A DNA stretch of 64,000 nucleotides, taken from the NCBI GenBank assembly GCA_037045435.1, contig JBAOID010000033.1:40548-104547 (forward strand). The letters are read 5' to 3'. Positions within the stretch are counted from its first letter, which is position 1; each line of letters begins with the position of its first letter. The notes under the pieces are model-generated. The model made no database searches. It had not been told where the DNA came from and saw only the letters and a list, made by a program, of their open reading frames with translations. Origin of the DNA: CBDUEF01 sp018063485. GTDB lineage: Bacteria > Pseudomonadota > Alphaproteobacteria > Rhodobacterales > Rhodobacteraceae. The translations under genes were made by a program, and so were the position numbers. Positions 33,981 to 43,436 of the stretch are shown here, piece by piece.

Positions 33981-36431
33981 ATGGCCGCAGAAGCCAAGAA
34001 GCCGGAAAGCTACGGCGCCGATTCCATTAAAGTTCTCAAAGGCTTGGAGGCTGTTCGCAAGCGTCCGGGCATGTATATCGGTGATACCGATGATGGCTCG
34101 GGCCTGCATCATATGGTTTACGAAGTCGTAGATAACGGAATTGATGAGGCGCTGGCCGGACATGCGACTGCGGTGACGGTAAAAATCCATGCCGACAGCT
34201 CGGTTTCGGTGCGCGACAACGGGCGCGGGATTCCGGTCGATATCCACAAGGAAGAGGGCGTTTCGGCTGCCGAGGTCATCATGACCCAGTTGCACGCGGG
34301 CGGCAAATTCAACAACACCGATGAGGGCGGCAACGCCTACAAGGTCTCGGGTGGTCTGCATGGCGTCGGCGTTTCGGTGGTGAATGCGCTGTCGGAATGG
34401 CTGGAATTGCGGGTCTGGCGCAATGACACCGAATATCGGGCGCGGTTCGAGCATGGCGAATGTGTGGTCCATGTGCATGAGGTCGGCCCCGCTCCGGGCG
34501 AGCGCGGCACCGAAGTGCGCTTTCTGGCTTCTGCCAAGATCAACATCCCCGAGGGCACATTTTCCAATCTGGATTACAGCTTCAAGACGCTGGAACACCG
34601 CCTGCGTGAACTGGCCTTCCTGAACTCGGGCGTGCGCATCATCATCGAGGATGAACGCCCGGCAGAGCCGCTGAAAACCGAACTGTACTATGATGGCGGT
34701 GTGCGGGAATATGTGAAATATCTTGATCGCTCCAAGACGTCGATCATGGCCGAACCGATCTATATCATTGGCGAGCGCGCCGGGATCACGGTTGAAGTCG
34801 CAATGTGGTGGAACGACAGCTACAACGAGATGGTGCTGCCCTTTACCAACAACATCCCGCAGCGCGACGGTGGTACGCATTTGGCGGGCTTTCGTGGCGC
34901 ACTGACCCGCACAATCAACGCCTACGCGCAATCCTCCGGGATCGCGAAGAAAGAGAAGATAGATTTCACCGGCGATGACGCGCGTGAAGGGCTGACTTGC
35001 GTGCTGTCGGTCAAGGCACCTGATCCGAAATTCTCGTCCCAGACCAAGGACAAACTGGTGTCCTCCGAGGTTCGTCCGGCGGTGGAGAATCTGGTCAACG
35101 AAAAGCTGGCTGAATGGTTTGAGGAAAATCCACAGAACGCCAAAATCATCGTTGGCAAGATTGTCGAAGCGGCCTTGGCCCGAGAGGCTGCGCGCAAGGC
35201 CCGCGAACTCACCCGCCGCAAGACCGCGCTGGATGTATCGAACCTGCCCGGCAAACTGGCCGATTGTCAGGAAAAAGACGCTTCAAAGGCAGAACTGTTC
35301 CTCGTCGAGGGTGACTCGGCAGGCGGTTCGGCCAAGCAGGGTCGTTCGCGGGCAAATCAGGCCGTGCTGCCGCTCAAGGGCAAGATCCTGAATGTGGAAC
35401 GTGCGCGCTTTGACCGGATGCTTGCCAGCCAGGAAATCGGCACGCTGATCACCGCGATGGGCACCGGTATTGGTCGCGATGAATTCAATCTGGCCAAGCT
35501 GCGTTACCACAAGATCATCATCATGACCGACGCCGATGTTGACGGCGCGCATATCCGCACGTTGATCCTGACCTTCTTCTTCCGTCAGATGCCGCAACTG
35601 ATCGAGGCGGGGCATCTCTATATTGCCCAGCCGCCACTTTACAAAGTCGCGCGCGGCAAGTCCGAGGTCTACATCAAGGACCAAAGCGGGCTGGAAGATT
35701 ACCTGATCGACATGGGCCTTGAGGGTGCCGTGCTGCGGCTGGGCAGTGGTGAGGAGCTGGCGGGCGACGACTTGCGCCGGGTGATCGAAGGCGCGCGCGC
35801 CTTCCGACGCGTGTTGGAATCCTTCCCCACCAACTATCCGCGCGGGATTTTGGAGCAGGCGGCGCTGGCGGGCGCCTTTGATTCGGGTCAGGCCGACAGT
35901 GATTTGCAGGCGGTGGCCGACACAGTGTCCAAGCGCCTGAACATGATCGCCGCCGAATACGAAAAGGGCTGGATGGGCCGCATCACCCAGGATCACGGTA
36001 TCCGCCTCAGCCGTATCCTGCGTGGCGTCGAAGAATTGCGCACACTTGACGGGGCCGTTCTGCGTTCAGGCGAGGCACGGCGATTGTCAGCGATCTCGCG
36101 CGAAACCCGCGACGCCTACCGCGATCCGGCGCGCCTTGTCCGCAAAGACCGCGAGCAGCTTGTCCACGGCCCGGTTGATCTGCTGAAATCAGTGCTGGCC
36201 GAGGGCGAAAAGGGTCTGACCTTGCAACGCTACAAGGGCTTGGGCGAGATGAACCCCGAACAGCTTTGGGAAACCACGCTGGATCCCGAAGCACGCACCC
36301 TGTTGCAGGTCAAGATCGAGGATCTGGCCGAGGCGGATGATATTTTCACCAAGCTGATGGGCGATGTCGTGGAGCCCCGGCGGGAGTTCATTCAGGCCAA
36401 CGCGCTGAATGTTGAACACCTTGATACCTGA
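33981..36431 (+). CDS. gyrB: DNA gyrase subunit B
   Basis: 816 residues. GHKL ATPase domain (EVVDNGIDEALAGHA, DNGRGIPVD, GGLHGVGVSVVNALS), transducer domain, then TOPRIM with catalytic Glu443 in EGDSAGGSAKQGR and the metal-binding aspartates of DADVDGAHIR (517 onward). C-terminal QRYKGLGEMNPEQLWETT is standard. With GyrA it introduces negative supercoils. No defect. Confidence 0.98.
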   Translation: MAAEAKKPESYGADSIKVLKGLEAVRKRPGMYIGDTDDGSGLHHMVYEVVDNGIDEALAGHATAVTVKIHADSSVSVRDNGRGIPVDIHKEEGVSAAEVIMTQLHAGGKFNNTDEGGNAYKVSGGLHGVGVSVVNALSEWLELRVWRNDTEYRARFEHGECVVHVHEVGPAPGERGTEVRFLASAKINIPEGTFSNLDYSFKTLEHRLRELAFLNSGVRIIIEDERPAEPLKTELYYDGGVREYVKYLDRSKTSIMAEPIYIIGERAGITVEVAMWWNDSYNEMVLPFTNNIPQRDGGTHLAGFRGALTRTINAYAQSSGIAKKEKIDFTGDDAREGLTCVLSVKAPDPKFSSQTKDKLVSSEVRPAVENLVNEKLAEWFEENPQNAKIIVGKIVEAALAREAARKARELTRRKTALDVSNLPGKLADCQEKDASKAELFLVEGDSAGGSAKQGRSRANQAVLPLKGKILNVERARFDRMLASQEIGTLITAMGTGIGRDEFNLAKLRYHKIIIMTDADVDGAHIRTLILTFFFRQMPQLIEAGHLYIAQPPLYKVARGKSEVYIKDQSGLEDYLIDMGLEGAVLRLGSGEELAGDDLRRVIEGARAFRRVLESFPTNYPRGILEQAALAGAFDSGQADSDLQAVADTVSKRLNMIAAEYEKGWMGRITQDHGIRLSRILRGVEELRTLDGAVLRSGEARRLSAISRETRDAYRDPARLVRKDREQLVHGPVDLLKSVLAEGEKGLTLQRYKGLGEMNPEQLWETTLDPEARTLLQVKIEDLAEADDIFTKLMGDVVEPRREFIQANALNVEHLDT

Positions 36432-36440
36432 GGACGGCAG

Positions 36441-37400
36441 ATGATTTATGCCTATTCCCAGCACGACAAGGGCTTGCAGCAGCTTCCCGATCCCCCGCCC
36501 TTGGAGGGGGCCATCTGGGTTGATCTCTATCGTCCTACGCCCGAACAGGAAGATCAGGCGCGGGCATTGGGCGTAGACGTGCCCAGCCTTGCCGATATGG
36601 AAGAGATCGAGGTGTCCAACCGTCTCTATCGGGAGGACAGCATTGATTACATGACGGTCGTGCTTCCCGGCATGTCGCAAAGCCAGACACCCATCTCTGG
36701 CCCGGTCTGTTTTGCCTTGTCGCAAAACCGCCTTGTCACTATTCGTCACCACGCCCCGCGTCCCTTCGAAACCTACGGCAAGCGCGCCGACAAATCCGGG
36801 CCGGGGTGCGCCACGCCTGCGCGGGTTTTTCTGGGGCTGATGGAGGAAATCACCGGACGCCTGGCCGATCTTCTCGAAGGCGCAGGCTCGGCGCTCGACG
36901 GGGTCATGCGCGATGTGTTCCACAATGGCGACAAATCCACCGATGAATTCCTGCATAACGCCTTGCGGCAAGTCGGGCGTGAGGGCGATCTGATCGGCCG
37001 TGTGCGCCTATCCTTGCTGACGATCCAGCGCGCGCTTGGCTTTTTCGGACAGAATCTGGAAGAGCGGGCCGAGAATGAGGCGCTCAAGCCCTTGGTCAAA
37101 GCGATTCAGCGTGACGTTCAGGCGCTGGAGGTTCACGCTGATTTCCTGTCGTCCCGTCTGGGGTTAGCCACCGATACCACCCTGGGCGTGATCGGTCTGA
37201 CCCAAAACGGCACGGTCAAGATCCTGTCGGTGGTGGCAGCACTGTTCCTGCCGCCCACCTTGATTGCATCGGCTTATGGGATGAACTTCGGCATAATGCC
37301 CGAGCTTCATTGGCGCTATGGGTATCCGATGGCTTTGGGAATGATGCTGGCCACTGCGGTGGGCACCTATCTTTTCCTGAAATGGAAGAGGTGGCTTTGA
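36441..37400 (+). CDS. CorA-family divalent cation transporter
   Basis: 319 residues. A large cytoplasmic N-terminal domain, a long coiled helix (about 160-250) and two C-terminal membrane helices; the first ends with the diagnostic pore motif YGMNFG, followed by the acidic MPELHW loop. The pentameric channel takes up Mg2+ or Co2+. It starts nine bases after gyrB. Confidence 0.92.
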   Translation: MIYAYSQHDKGLQQLPDPPPLEGAIWVDLYRPTPEQEDQARALGVDVPSLADMEEIEVSNRLYREDSIDYMTVVLPGMSQSQTPISGPVCFALSQNRLVTIRHHAPRPFETYGKRADKSGPGCATPARVFLGLMEEITGRLADLLEGAGSALDGVMRDVFHNGDKSTDEFLHNALRQVGREGDLIGRVRLSLLTIQRALGFFGQNLEERAENEALKPLVKAIQRDVQALEVHADFLSSRLGLATDTTLGVIGLTQNGTVKILSVVAALFLPPTLIASAYGMNFGIMPELHWRYGYPMALGMMLATAVGTYLFLKWKRWL

Positions 37401-37474
37401 GGGAAACCTGGTAGGGCCAGAATTGCAATATCTTGGCAGATTGGCATCAAAAATTGCAACTGATGCGGTAATTC

Positions 37475-37485
37475 TGGTAATGCCA
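37475..37485. promoter_or_regulatory. Candidate FCD/GntR operator A
   Basis: Imperfect palindrome TGGTA-A-TGCCA, 27 bases upstream of the ATG at 37512. It matches the TGGTNNTACCA-like pattern of FadR-type regulators at 10 of 11 positions and resembles the better site at 43355-43367. Confidence 0.45.
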
Positions 37486-37511
37486 CGCCTTCAATGCAAC
37501 CCGAGGTTACC

Positions 37512-38815
37512 ATGCAACCTGCCGCCCTTTTGCCCGATCTCGATCGCATTGACCGGCTGATGGAGGTGGCGGGGCTGGACGTTTTGGTCGCCACCTCCAA
37601 GCACAACGTGCAATATCTTCTGGGTGGCTACCGGTTCATCTTCTTTGTCGCAATGGATGCCATCGGCCACAGTCGCTATCTGCCACAGTTGCTATCTGCC
37701 TGTGCTGATCTATCAGCGCGCCAACAAGGATCACTCGGCCTATATCGGCAACAAGATGGAGGGCGGGGAACATGCGATGCGCCCGTTCTGGCCTGTCACG
37801 GTGCAGACCGCCACTTGGGGTAGCCGCGATGCCGCCACTTTCACCGTGGATCATCTGGCGAAAATCAACGCCACCGGCGCGAGGATCGGGATCGAGCCGG
37901 GCTTCATGCCGATGGATGCCCATGCCCTCCTTGCCGCCGCCTGTCCGACCCTGATCGACGCTACCGCCTTCAAACCACGCAATCTGGCCACCAGAGTGCC
38001 GCCAACAGTATTCTTCGCGCCCGAAATCTCGCCCTTCGTCAAACTTTTCTCCAAACGCGCCCAGATGTACAGCCCGCCCAGCGAAGAGGTCTACAACGCC
38101 GCTCCATGGTGGGAGCCAACCGTGTTTGACGGTGGCGAAAAGGCGGTCCGTTCCGGCAAGGGCGAGGTGCAGCTTTCAGGTTATCCCAGCCGCTTCCTCA
38201 ACAGCATGATCATCGCCATAACCTCAATCTTTCTGGCCGTCAGTATGGGAACGATTGCCGCATACGGCTTTTCCCGCTTCAAGATCGAGGGCGAGGATGA
38301 TTGGCTGTTCGTCATCCTCTCCACTCGCATGCTGCCGCCTGTGGTTGTCGCGATCCCGATGTCTCTGATGTATCGCGTCGTTGGACTTAACGATACCCAT
38401 CTGGGCCTGATCATCCTTTACACCGCCTTCAACCTGTCGTTTTCGGTCTGGCGGATGAAGGGCTTCATCGACGAGATTCCCAAAGGAATATGAGGGCGCC
38501 GCCCTTGTCGATGGTTACACAAGGATGCAGGCCTTCTTCAAGATCGTGCTGCCCGAGGCCGCGACAGGCATCGCCGCTACCGCCGTATTCTGCTTCATCA
38601 CCGTATGGAACGAATACGCCTTTGCCCTGATCATGACCAACCGCCGCGCCCAAACAGCACTGCCCTTCATTCCCTCACAGGTAGGCTCGTGCCTGCCCAA
38701 TTGGGCTGTGATCGCCTCAGGCACTTTCCTGTTCCTCTTGCCCGTTGCCGTCTCTACTTTCCTGCTGCGCAACCACCTCTTGCGCGGCATGTCGTTCGGA
38801 GCGATACGCAAATGA
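37512..38815 (+). pseudogene. Chimera: M24 peptidase N-terminus fused to MalG-type sugar ABC permease, with frameshifts
   Basis: From 37512 the sequence encodes a creatinase N-terminal domain (LDRIDRLMEVAGLDVLVATS, YLLGGYRFIFF). A 16-base tandem duplication at 37667-37698 shifts the frame, after which the same domain continues (VLIYQRANKDHSAYIGNKMEGG ... ARIGIEPGFMPMDAHALL, in parts). At about 37970 it passes directly into a carbohydrate ABC permease lacking its first membrane helix (TRVPPTVFFAPEISPFVKLFSKR, then YGFSRF, STRMLPPVVV, WRMKGFIDEIPKE). A further inserted G near 38488 breaks the permease before EYEGAALVDGY; the remaining part ends at 38815 with RGMSFGAIRK. The metal-binding catalytic domain of the peptidase is missing altogether. 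Neither protein can work as encoded. Confidence 0.85.
37667..37698 (+). repeat. 16-bp tandem duplication causing a frameshift
   Basis: Two adjacent 16-base units, CCACAGTCGCTATCTG (37667-37682) and CCACAGTTGCTATCTG (37683-37698), differing at one base. Removing one unit restores GHSRYLPVLIYQR in the peptidase domain, so the duplication is the cause of the break. Confidence 0.85.
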
Positions 38816-39006
38816 GCCCTCGTGCCACAAACCAGCGCATCCTGATCGCGGCAGCCCAAAGCGTGATGATGTTCGGCATCATTGCCCTGTGTCAGCCCTG
38901 TGTCGAAGTGTTGCAACGCTATGGCGTGACCATCATCATCGTCGGGCTGCTGTCGTTCATGATCACCACGAAAATCCCCGCGCTGCCGCCAGAGCCTGAA
39001 GAATGA
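38812..39006 (+). CDS. Small membrane protein of a two-ATPase sugar ABC operon
   Basis: 64 residues with one clear hydrophobic helix, possibly two (ILIAAAQSVMMFGIIALCQP and VTIIIVGLLSFMITTK). Its ATG overlaps the permease stop and its stop overlaps the first ATPase start, each by four bases, so it was part of the transport operon. Small membrane proteins occur in this place in some alphaproteobacterial polyol/glycerol-type ABC operons with two ATPases; its role is not known to me. Confidence 0.6.
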   Translation: MSPRATNQRILIAAAQSVMMFGIIALCQPCVEVLQRYGVTIIIVGLLSFMITTKIPALPPEPEE

Positions 39007-40040
39007 CCCAGATCGAACTGCGCAATGTCGACAAGCATTTCGGTGCCTTTCGGGTCATTGAAGATGTCAATCCGACGGTTGAGGACGGCGAATTTGTCGT
39101 CTTTCTCGGCCAATCGGGTTGCGGCAAAACCACCACATTGCGCGCCATCGCCGGGCTGGAAACCATCGATTCCGGTGAAGATATTGATCGGCGGCAAAGC
39201 TGTGCAGATGACCAAACCCGAAGCGTGCGATGTCGCCTTCGTGTTCCAGAACTTCGCGCTTTATCCGCATCTCACGGTTTACGAAAACATGACTTTCCCT
39301 TTGCGCGCGGTGGGTCTGCTAAAGGCCGAGATTGATGAAACCGTGCGTCGGGTGGCCGGTGTTCTGCAAATCAGCAACCAGCTTGGTCGGCGCCCTTCGG
39401 CCCTGTCAGGCGGCGATCTTCAACGTGCTGCGATTGGCCGGGCCCTGGTGCGCAATCCCAAAGCCATGCTGATGGATGACCCATCGGCAGCCTTGACGCC
39501 AAACTGCGTGAGGAAATGCGGGTGGAATTGAAACGCCTGCATGTCGCGCAAAAATCGACCACGATTTACGTCACCCATGATCAGATCGAGGCGATGGCGC
39601 TGGTCGACCGCATCGTCGTCATGCATGCGGGCGTGCCGCAACAGGTCGGCACCCCGGCCGAGGTTTACGCCAATCCGGTGAACCTTTTCACCGCGCAATT
39701 CGTCGGCTCGCCGGTGATGAATGTGCTTGAAGTGGCGCCATCGCAAACTGCAAGCGGTGGATTGGCCACGGCTATCGGTGCCGACAAAGGGTTTTCTTTG
39801 CCAAGCCAATTGCTCGATCAAGTGGCCCAAAAGGGCGGCAAAGACAGCGCCCTAACGCTGGGCGTCCGGCCCGAAGCGGTGGAACTGCTGCTGGAACCAA
39901 CCGAGGGCGCTTTCACCGCCGAGGCGCATATCATCGAACCCTTAGGCTTGCATGACATTGTCGATGTGCCCGTAGGGGGCGGCATGATCCGCGCCCGCAC
40001 CAAGGCGGAATTCGTTGCTGAACACGGCACCCCGGTCTGA
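39003..40040 (+). pseudogene. Sugar ABC transporter ATPase (MalK/UgpC-like), two frameshifts
   Basis: Starts MTQIELRNVDKHFGAFRVIED with Walker A GQSGCGKTTT. Near 39182 a base is missing (GEDI/LIGGK) and near 39502 another (AAL/DAKLREEM). Joined, it gives a MalK-like ATPase with a C-terminal TOBE-type domain ending at 40040. Beyond the frameshifts several key residues are altered: signature LSGGDLQRAAIGRAL in place of LSGGQQQRVAIARAL, and Walker B LMDDP where the catalytic Glu would be expected (MDEP). These substitutions indicate relaxed selection. Confidence 0.82.
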
Positions 40041-40111
40041 CTGAGGCTTGATCCGGCACGGGTGTAACTATTTGATACCACGAGCGGAAATTCACTTGGG
40101 GTAACCCTCTG

Positions 40112-40345
40112 ATGGCTCAGATCGAACTCCAAGGCGTCACCAGAACTTTCGGTGGCACCACCGCGCTGAAAGACCTGTCGCTGACGATTGCCGATGGCGA
40201 GTTTTTCGTGCTGCTGGGCGAAACCGGGGCTGGGAAAACCACCACTCTGCGCCTCATTTCCGGTCTGGATAAGCCCGACGCAGGGCGCATCCTGATCGAC
40301 GGCCAAGACGTCACCGGCTGGGGTGCTGCCGAGCGCGATAGCTTG
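40112..40345 (+). pseudogene. Second sugar ABC transporter ATPase, truncated
   Basis: Only the first 76 or so residues remain: MAQIELQGVTRTFGGTTAL, Walker A GETGAGKTTTLRLISGL, LIDGQDVTGWGAAERD. After about 40340 the sequence abruptly becomes the 3' end of the convergent dehydrogenase gene; Q-loop, signature and Walker B are gone. A deletion has removed the remainder. Confidence 0.82.
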
Positions 40346-41233
40346 GCTCTACCTCGGGGTTGCAAAAATTCACTGGCAATCCGCCCGCCAAAATCTGCTC
40401 CGTTTCCTCTGCCGCGCCCAATCCCATCCGAAGCATGGATTCCTCGGCAATTCCCGCCATATGCGGCGTCAGGATCACATTTTCCAAATCCCAAAGCGGG
40501 CCATCCTTTGGCAATGGCTGTACATCAAACACATCCAGCGCCGCCGAAATCCGCCACGCCTGCAAAGCCTCGATCAAAGCGGCAGTCTCCACCACCGGCC
40601 CACGCGACACGTTCACCAGTACTGCGCCCGGCTTCATTCGCGCAATCCGCCGGGCCGAGATGATCCGGTAATCCCCCCATTCTTAACGGGGTGCATCCGT
40701 AGAATTTATGCGGCCAATTTCAGTTTCTGGGCGGGAGTGATGCCGCCAATGCCCATCGCCTGCGCCATGGCAGCCAACCGCTGCCCAATAGCTCCCATGC
40801 CGAGTATGCCTATCACAGCGCCCGACAACTCCCGCCCATGATCCGAAAACGCCCTCCCTGCCGCCCAACCCCTGGTCCGCAAAGCCCCATCCATCGCCCG
40901 AAACTGTCGCCGCAGGGCAATAGCCGCGAAAATCGCATGTTCGGCCACCGTGCCCGCATTGGCCCCCGGCACATTGGCCACCAACAGCCCCGCCGCAGTC
41001 GCCGCTGCCACCGGAATCATGTCCAGCCCGGCCCCATGCCGCACTGCGGCCCGTAACCCCTTGGCCTGCGCGAAATACGCCTCGGGCACCGGGGCACGCA
41101 CGATCAACACTTCGGCCCCCAAATCCGCGGCCAGCATCGCCGCCCCGGTTGGGGCCGAGGCCACCACATATTCCCGCAGCGCCTTCAACTGCGCCTAAAC
41201 TTCGGAATGCAGCGGATGAGTCGCGAAAATCAC
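40311..41233 (-). pseudogene. D-2-hydroxyacid dehydrogenase, nonsense codon plus insertion/deletion scar
   Basis: The original start is probably GTG at 41233, overlapping the regulator stop (VIFATHPLHSEV). A TAG at 41195-41197 interrupts codon 13. After it the gene continues (LKALREYVVASAPTGAAMLAADLG in parts, NAD-binding GILGMGAIGQRL) to about 40745. Then a foreign tail GGITPAQKLKLAA and stop (40706) replaces about 45 residues, and the enzyme resumes at ISARRIARMKPGAVLVNVSRG (from about 40662) to the C-terminus. Such enzymes reduce 2-ketoacids or oxidise sugar acids with NAD(P). The foreign tail resembles the end of a transposase. Confidence 0.8.
40662..40745 (-). mobile_element. Possible insertion-sequence scar inside the dehydrogenase
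   Basis: About 80 bases that do not fit the dehydrogenase: a short coding tail (GGITPAQKLKLAA then TAA), followed on the minus strand by a segment with a CCCC...GGGG imperfect inverted repeat (CCCCGTTAAGAATGGGG). The tail is like the C-terminus of an integrase-core transposase (SLGGITPAQ-type endings). No target duplication or second end was found, so this is a suggestion only. Confidence 0.35.
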
Positions 41234-41931
41234 TCTGCCGCCTCGATGGGCTTAATCCCCGCGATCAGTCCTTTCCAATAGCTTTCCGCTCCTTGCAAAT
41301 GGGCGCTCATCAACGCCTGCGCCAAATTCCCATCCCGACGCCTCAAAGCCTCATATATTTGCACATGATCGGCATGCGATTTTCGTCCGCGCTCGATGTC
41401 ATTGAAATAGATCGGCAAACGCTGCTCACTCATCGCATAATAAACGCTGCAAACCCGGAAAAATACCGTGTTCTGCGTTGCCCGCACGATCTCAAGATGG
41501 AAATCCCGGTCCAGTTGTGCCAGCAATTCCCCGCGCGCCAACCGCTCTTCCGATTGCCGCAATATCTCCTCCAGCGCCGCGAAATTCTCATCGGTGGCGC
41601 GCTGGCTGGCCAGTTCCGCCGCCTTGATCTCATGGATCTTGCGCAGTTCCACCGCCTCATAAATCTGGATCGGTTCCAGCGGCAAACCCGCCTTGGCCAA
41701 TAGCGCCAGCGATTCCACCGAAGCCGTCCGCGTCGTCAGGAAAATCCCCGATTTCGCCCGCCGCTCGACAATCCGCATCGCCTCCAGCACCGCCAGCGTT
41801 TCGCGGATTGCACCGCGTGACACCGCGAAATGCTCTGCCAATTCGCGTTCGGAAGGGGCACGCCCGCTCTCGCTGTTGGATGAGGCGTAAAGATATGCCG
41901 CAAGATCAGGAAGCAGGTTCTTTTCAGACAT
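41230..41931 (-). CDS. GntR-family regulator with FCD domain (FadR type)
   Basis: 233 residues, intact. Winged HTH near residues 24-65 (APSERELAEHFAVSRGAIRETL) and an all-helical FCD effector domain with metal-binding-type residues (ELRKIHEIKAAELA, DRDFHLEIVRATQN, HADHVQIYEALRRRD). FCD regulators control catabolism of sugar acids and other carboxylates. It is divergent in function from none of its neighbours: the dehydrogenase follows it with overlapping GTGA, and the enolase-family gene precedes it by seven bases. Palindromes at 37475 and 43355 are its likely sites. Confidence 0.9.
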   Translation of the reverse strand: MSEKNLLPDLAAYLYASSNSESGRAPSERELAEHFAVSRGAIRETLAVLEAMRIVERRAKSGIFLTTRTASVESLALLAKAGLPLEPIQIYEAVELRKIHEIKAAELASQRATDENFAALEEILRQSEERLARGELLAQLDRDFHLEIVRATQNTVFFRVCSVYYAMSEQRLPIYFNDIERGRKSHADHVQIYEALRRRDGNLAQALMSAHLQGAESYWKGLIAGIKPIEAAE

Positions 41932-41937
41932 GACTGG

Positions 41938-42873
41938 TCAGCTTTGCTTGATATGGGCCCTCAGCACGCTCTCGGATAGCGAAAAACCAAGGCCCGGTCC
42001 ATCGGGGATAGAAACCATGCCGCCCTCTGCGGCAATCGGCGTCTCGGAAAGATCGAAAATCATCGGATAGGCGCCGCAGGAACATTCAATCGTAAAGCCG
42101 GCGGGGCTCGCGGTACAAAGATGCAGGTCGGCAAAGAAGCATGGCGCGCCCGCCCACAAATGCGGCGCAAAGCGCAGGTTGAACGCCGAGGCCAGCGCCG
42201 AAATCCGCATCGTTTCGGTGATGCCACCACAAAACGCCGGGTCGGGTTGGAAAATATCTACCGCTTTCATCATCGCCAGATGGCGGAAATCAAACCGCGT
42301 GCATTCAGACTCGCCTGCGGAAATTGGCACCGACGTTGCCGCCCGCACCTCGGCCATTCCGGCTTTGTCATCGCCGCTGACCTTCTCTTCGAACCAGGCC
42401 AGATCGCAATCCTCGACCATATGCGCAAAGCGTTTCGCTTCGGCCACCGTATAGGTGCCATGTGCGTCGACAGCGATTTCCACGCCGGGCCCAGGCGTCT
42501 TGCGCGCCGCGCGCACCCGTTCGGCCGAGACATGCGCCGCGCCGTCCATCGCGCCCACGCGCATCTTCACCGCGCGAAAGCCGCCCCTGTCGATATGGCT
42601 TTGCAACTGTGCGCCGATCTCGGCGGCATTGGCCCAACCACCCGAGGCATAGGCGGGCAGACGATCGGCTTTGCGGCCAAACAATTGCGGGCCAACCTCG
42701 TGGTTCAGCAGATGCACCAGCGCGCCATACAACCCCGACGACCCGCCGCGTTTTTCCCTTCGCCCCAGCCCACCAGACTATCTTCGGTTTCAATCCGCAA
42801 AATCGCTGCGGTGCTGGCGGGCACTTTCAACGGGAATACTGACCCACCACGCCTGAACGCTTGTGATCCGCAT
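41938..42873 (-). pseudogene. Mandelate racemase / muconate lactonizing enzyme family dehydratase, broken
   Basis: Starts at ATG 42873 (MRITSVQAWWVSIPVES), changes frame near 42838 (VPASTAAILRIETED, GWGEGKNAAG) and again near 42735 (YGALVHLLNHEVGPQLFGR). The next residues (KADRLPAYASGG) normally lie some 60 residues later, so an internal segment of the capping domain is deleted. The barrel half is continuous: AVKMRVG, AVDAHGTYTVAEAKRF, WFEEKVSGDD, SAGESECTRF, and a C-terminal HLWAG motif with the catalytic-type His. It probably was a sugar-acid dehydratase or epimerase of the local pathway. Confidence 0.82.
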
Positions 42874-42935
42874 GATCTACTCCGGTTGAAACCTTGCAAA
42901 AGGCCGATCCAGCAAAGGATTGGCCACCACAGCCG

Positions 42936-43280
42936 CTATTTGATCAGCGGCAACAGGGTTTCGGCTGTGATCTTCATCTGCTGGTCATAAAAGGCCTCGG
43001 TCAAAAGGCTTGATCCGTGGTCTTGAATGAATTTCAACTGCTCGGGTGAAATATCGACCGGATTGCGTTCCACCATTTCCGGGTAAATCGCCGCCGGGGT
43101 GCGGTCCACCGGGGCCACGAACTCATTGGTCAACGCGCCATCATAGCCGACCTCGCGCAGTGTCGCAACGATCTTTTTCCAATCAATATGGCCAAGACCC
43201 GCCGCAAAGCGGTTTTTATCGCAAAACTGGTTCGACCAGATTGCAAAGTCAAGGAAATTGTAGCCCGTGAATCTGGAGCA
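42936..43280 (-). pseudogene. TIM-barrel sugar isomerase/epimerase, C-terminal fragment
   Basis: An open stretch without a proper start encodes the last third of a xylose-isomerase-like protein: FLDFAIWSNQFCDKNRFAAGLGHIDWKKIVATLREVGYDGALTNEF (in parts) to LLPLIK. The His/Asp-containing GLGHIDW and NEF segments are barrel metal-site regions. The first two thirds are absent. From 43281 to 43436 only the operator-like palindrome and a leader are seen. Confidence 0.72.
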
Positions 43281-43354
43281 AAATGCCCTGATTCGGCTAA
43301 TAATACGGATTCACGCCAGTATCTGTCGGTCCAGATCGCCAGTGCATGTCAAAT

Positions 43355-43367
43355 TTGGTAATACCAA
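43355..43367. promoter_or_regulatory. Candidate FCD/GntR operator B
   Basis: Perfect 13-base palindrome TTGGTA-A-TACCAA, 70 bases before the isomerase start at 43437. It matches the TTGGTNNNACCAA type recognised by FadR/LldR-like FCD regulators, making 41230-41931 the likely binder. Confidence 0.65.
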
Positions 43368-43436
43368 CTTGACGGAATCACTCTCAGGGTCAACGATACC
43401 GCGCAACCGGGTAAGATTATGCAAAAGGGGATGGCC

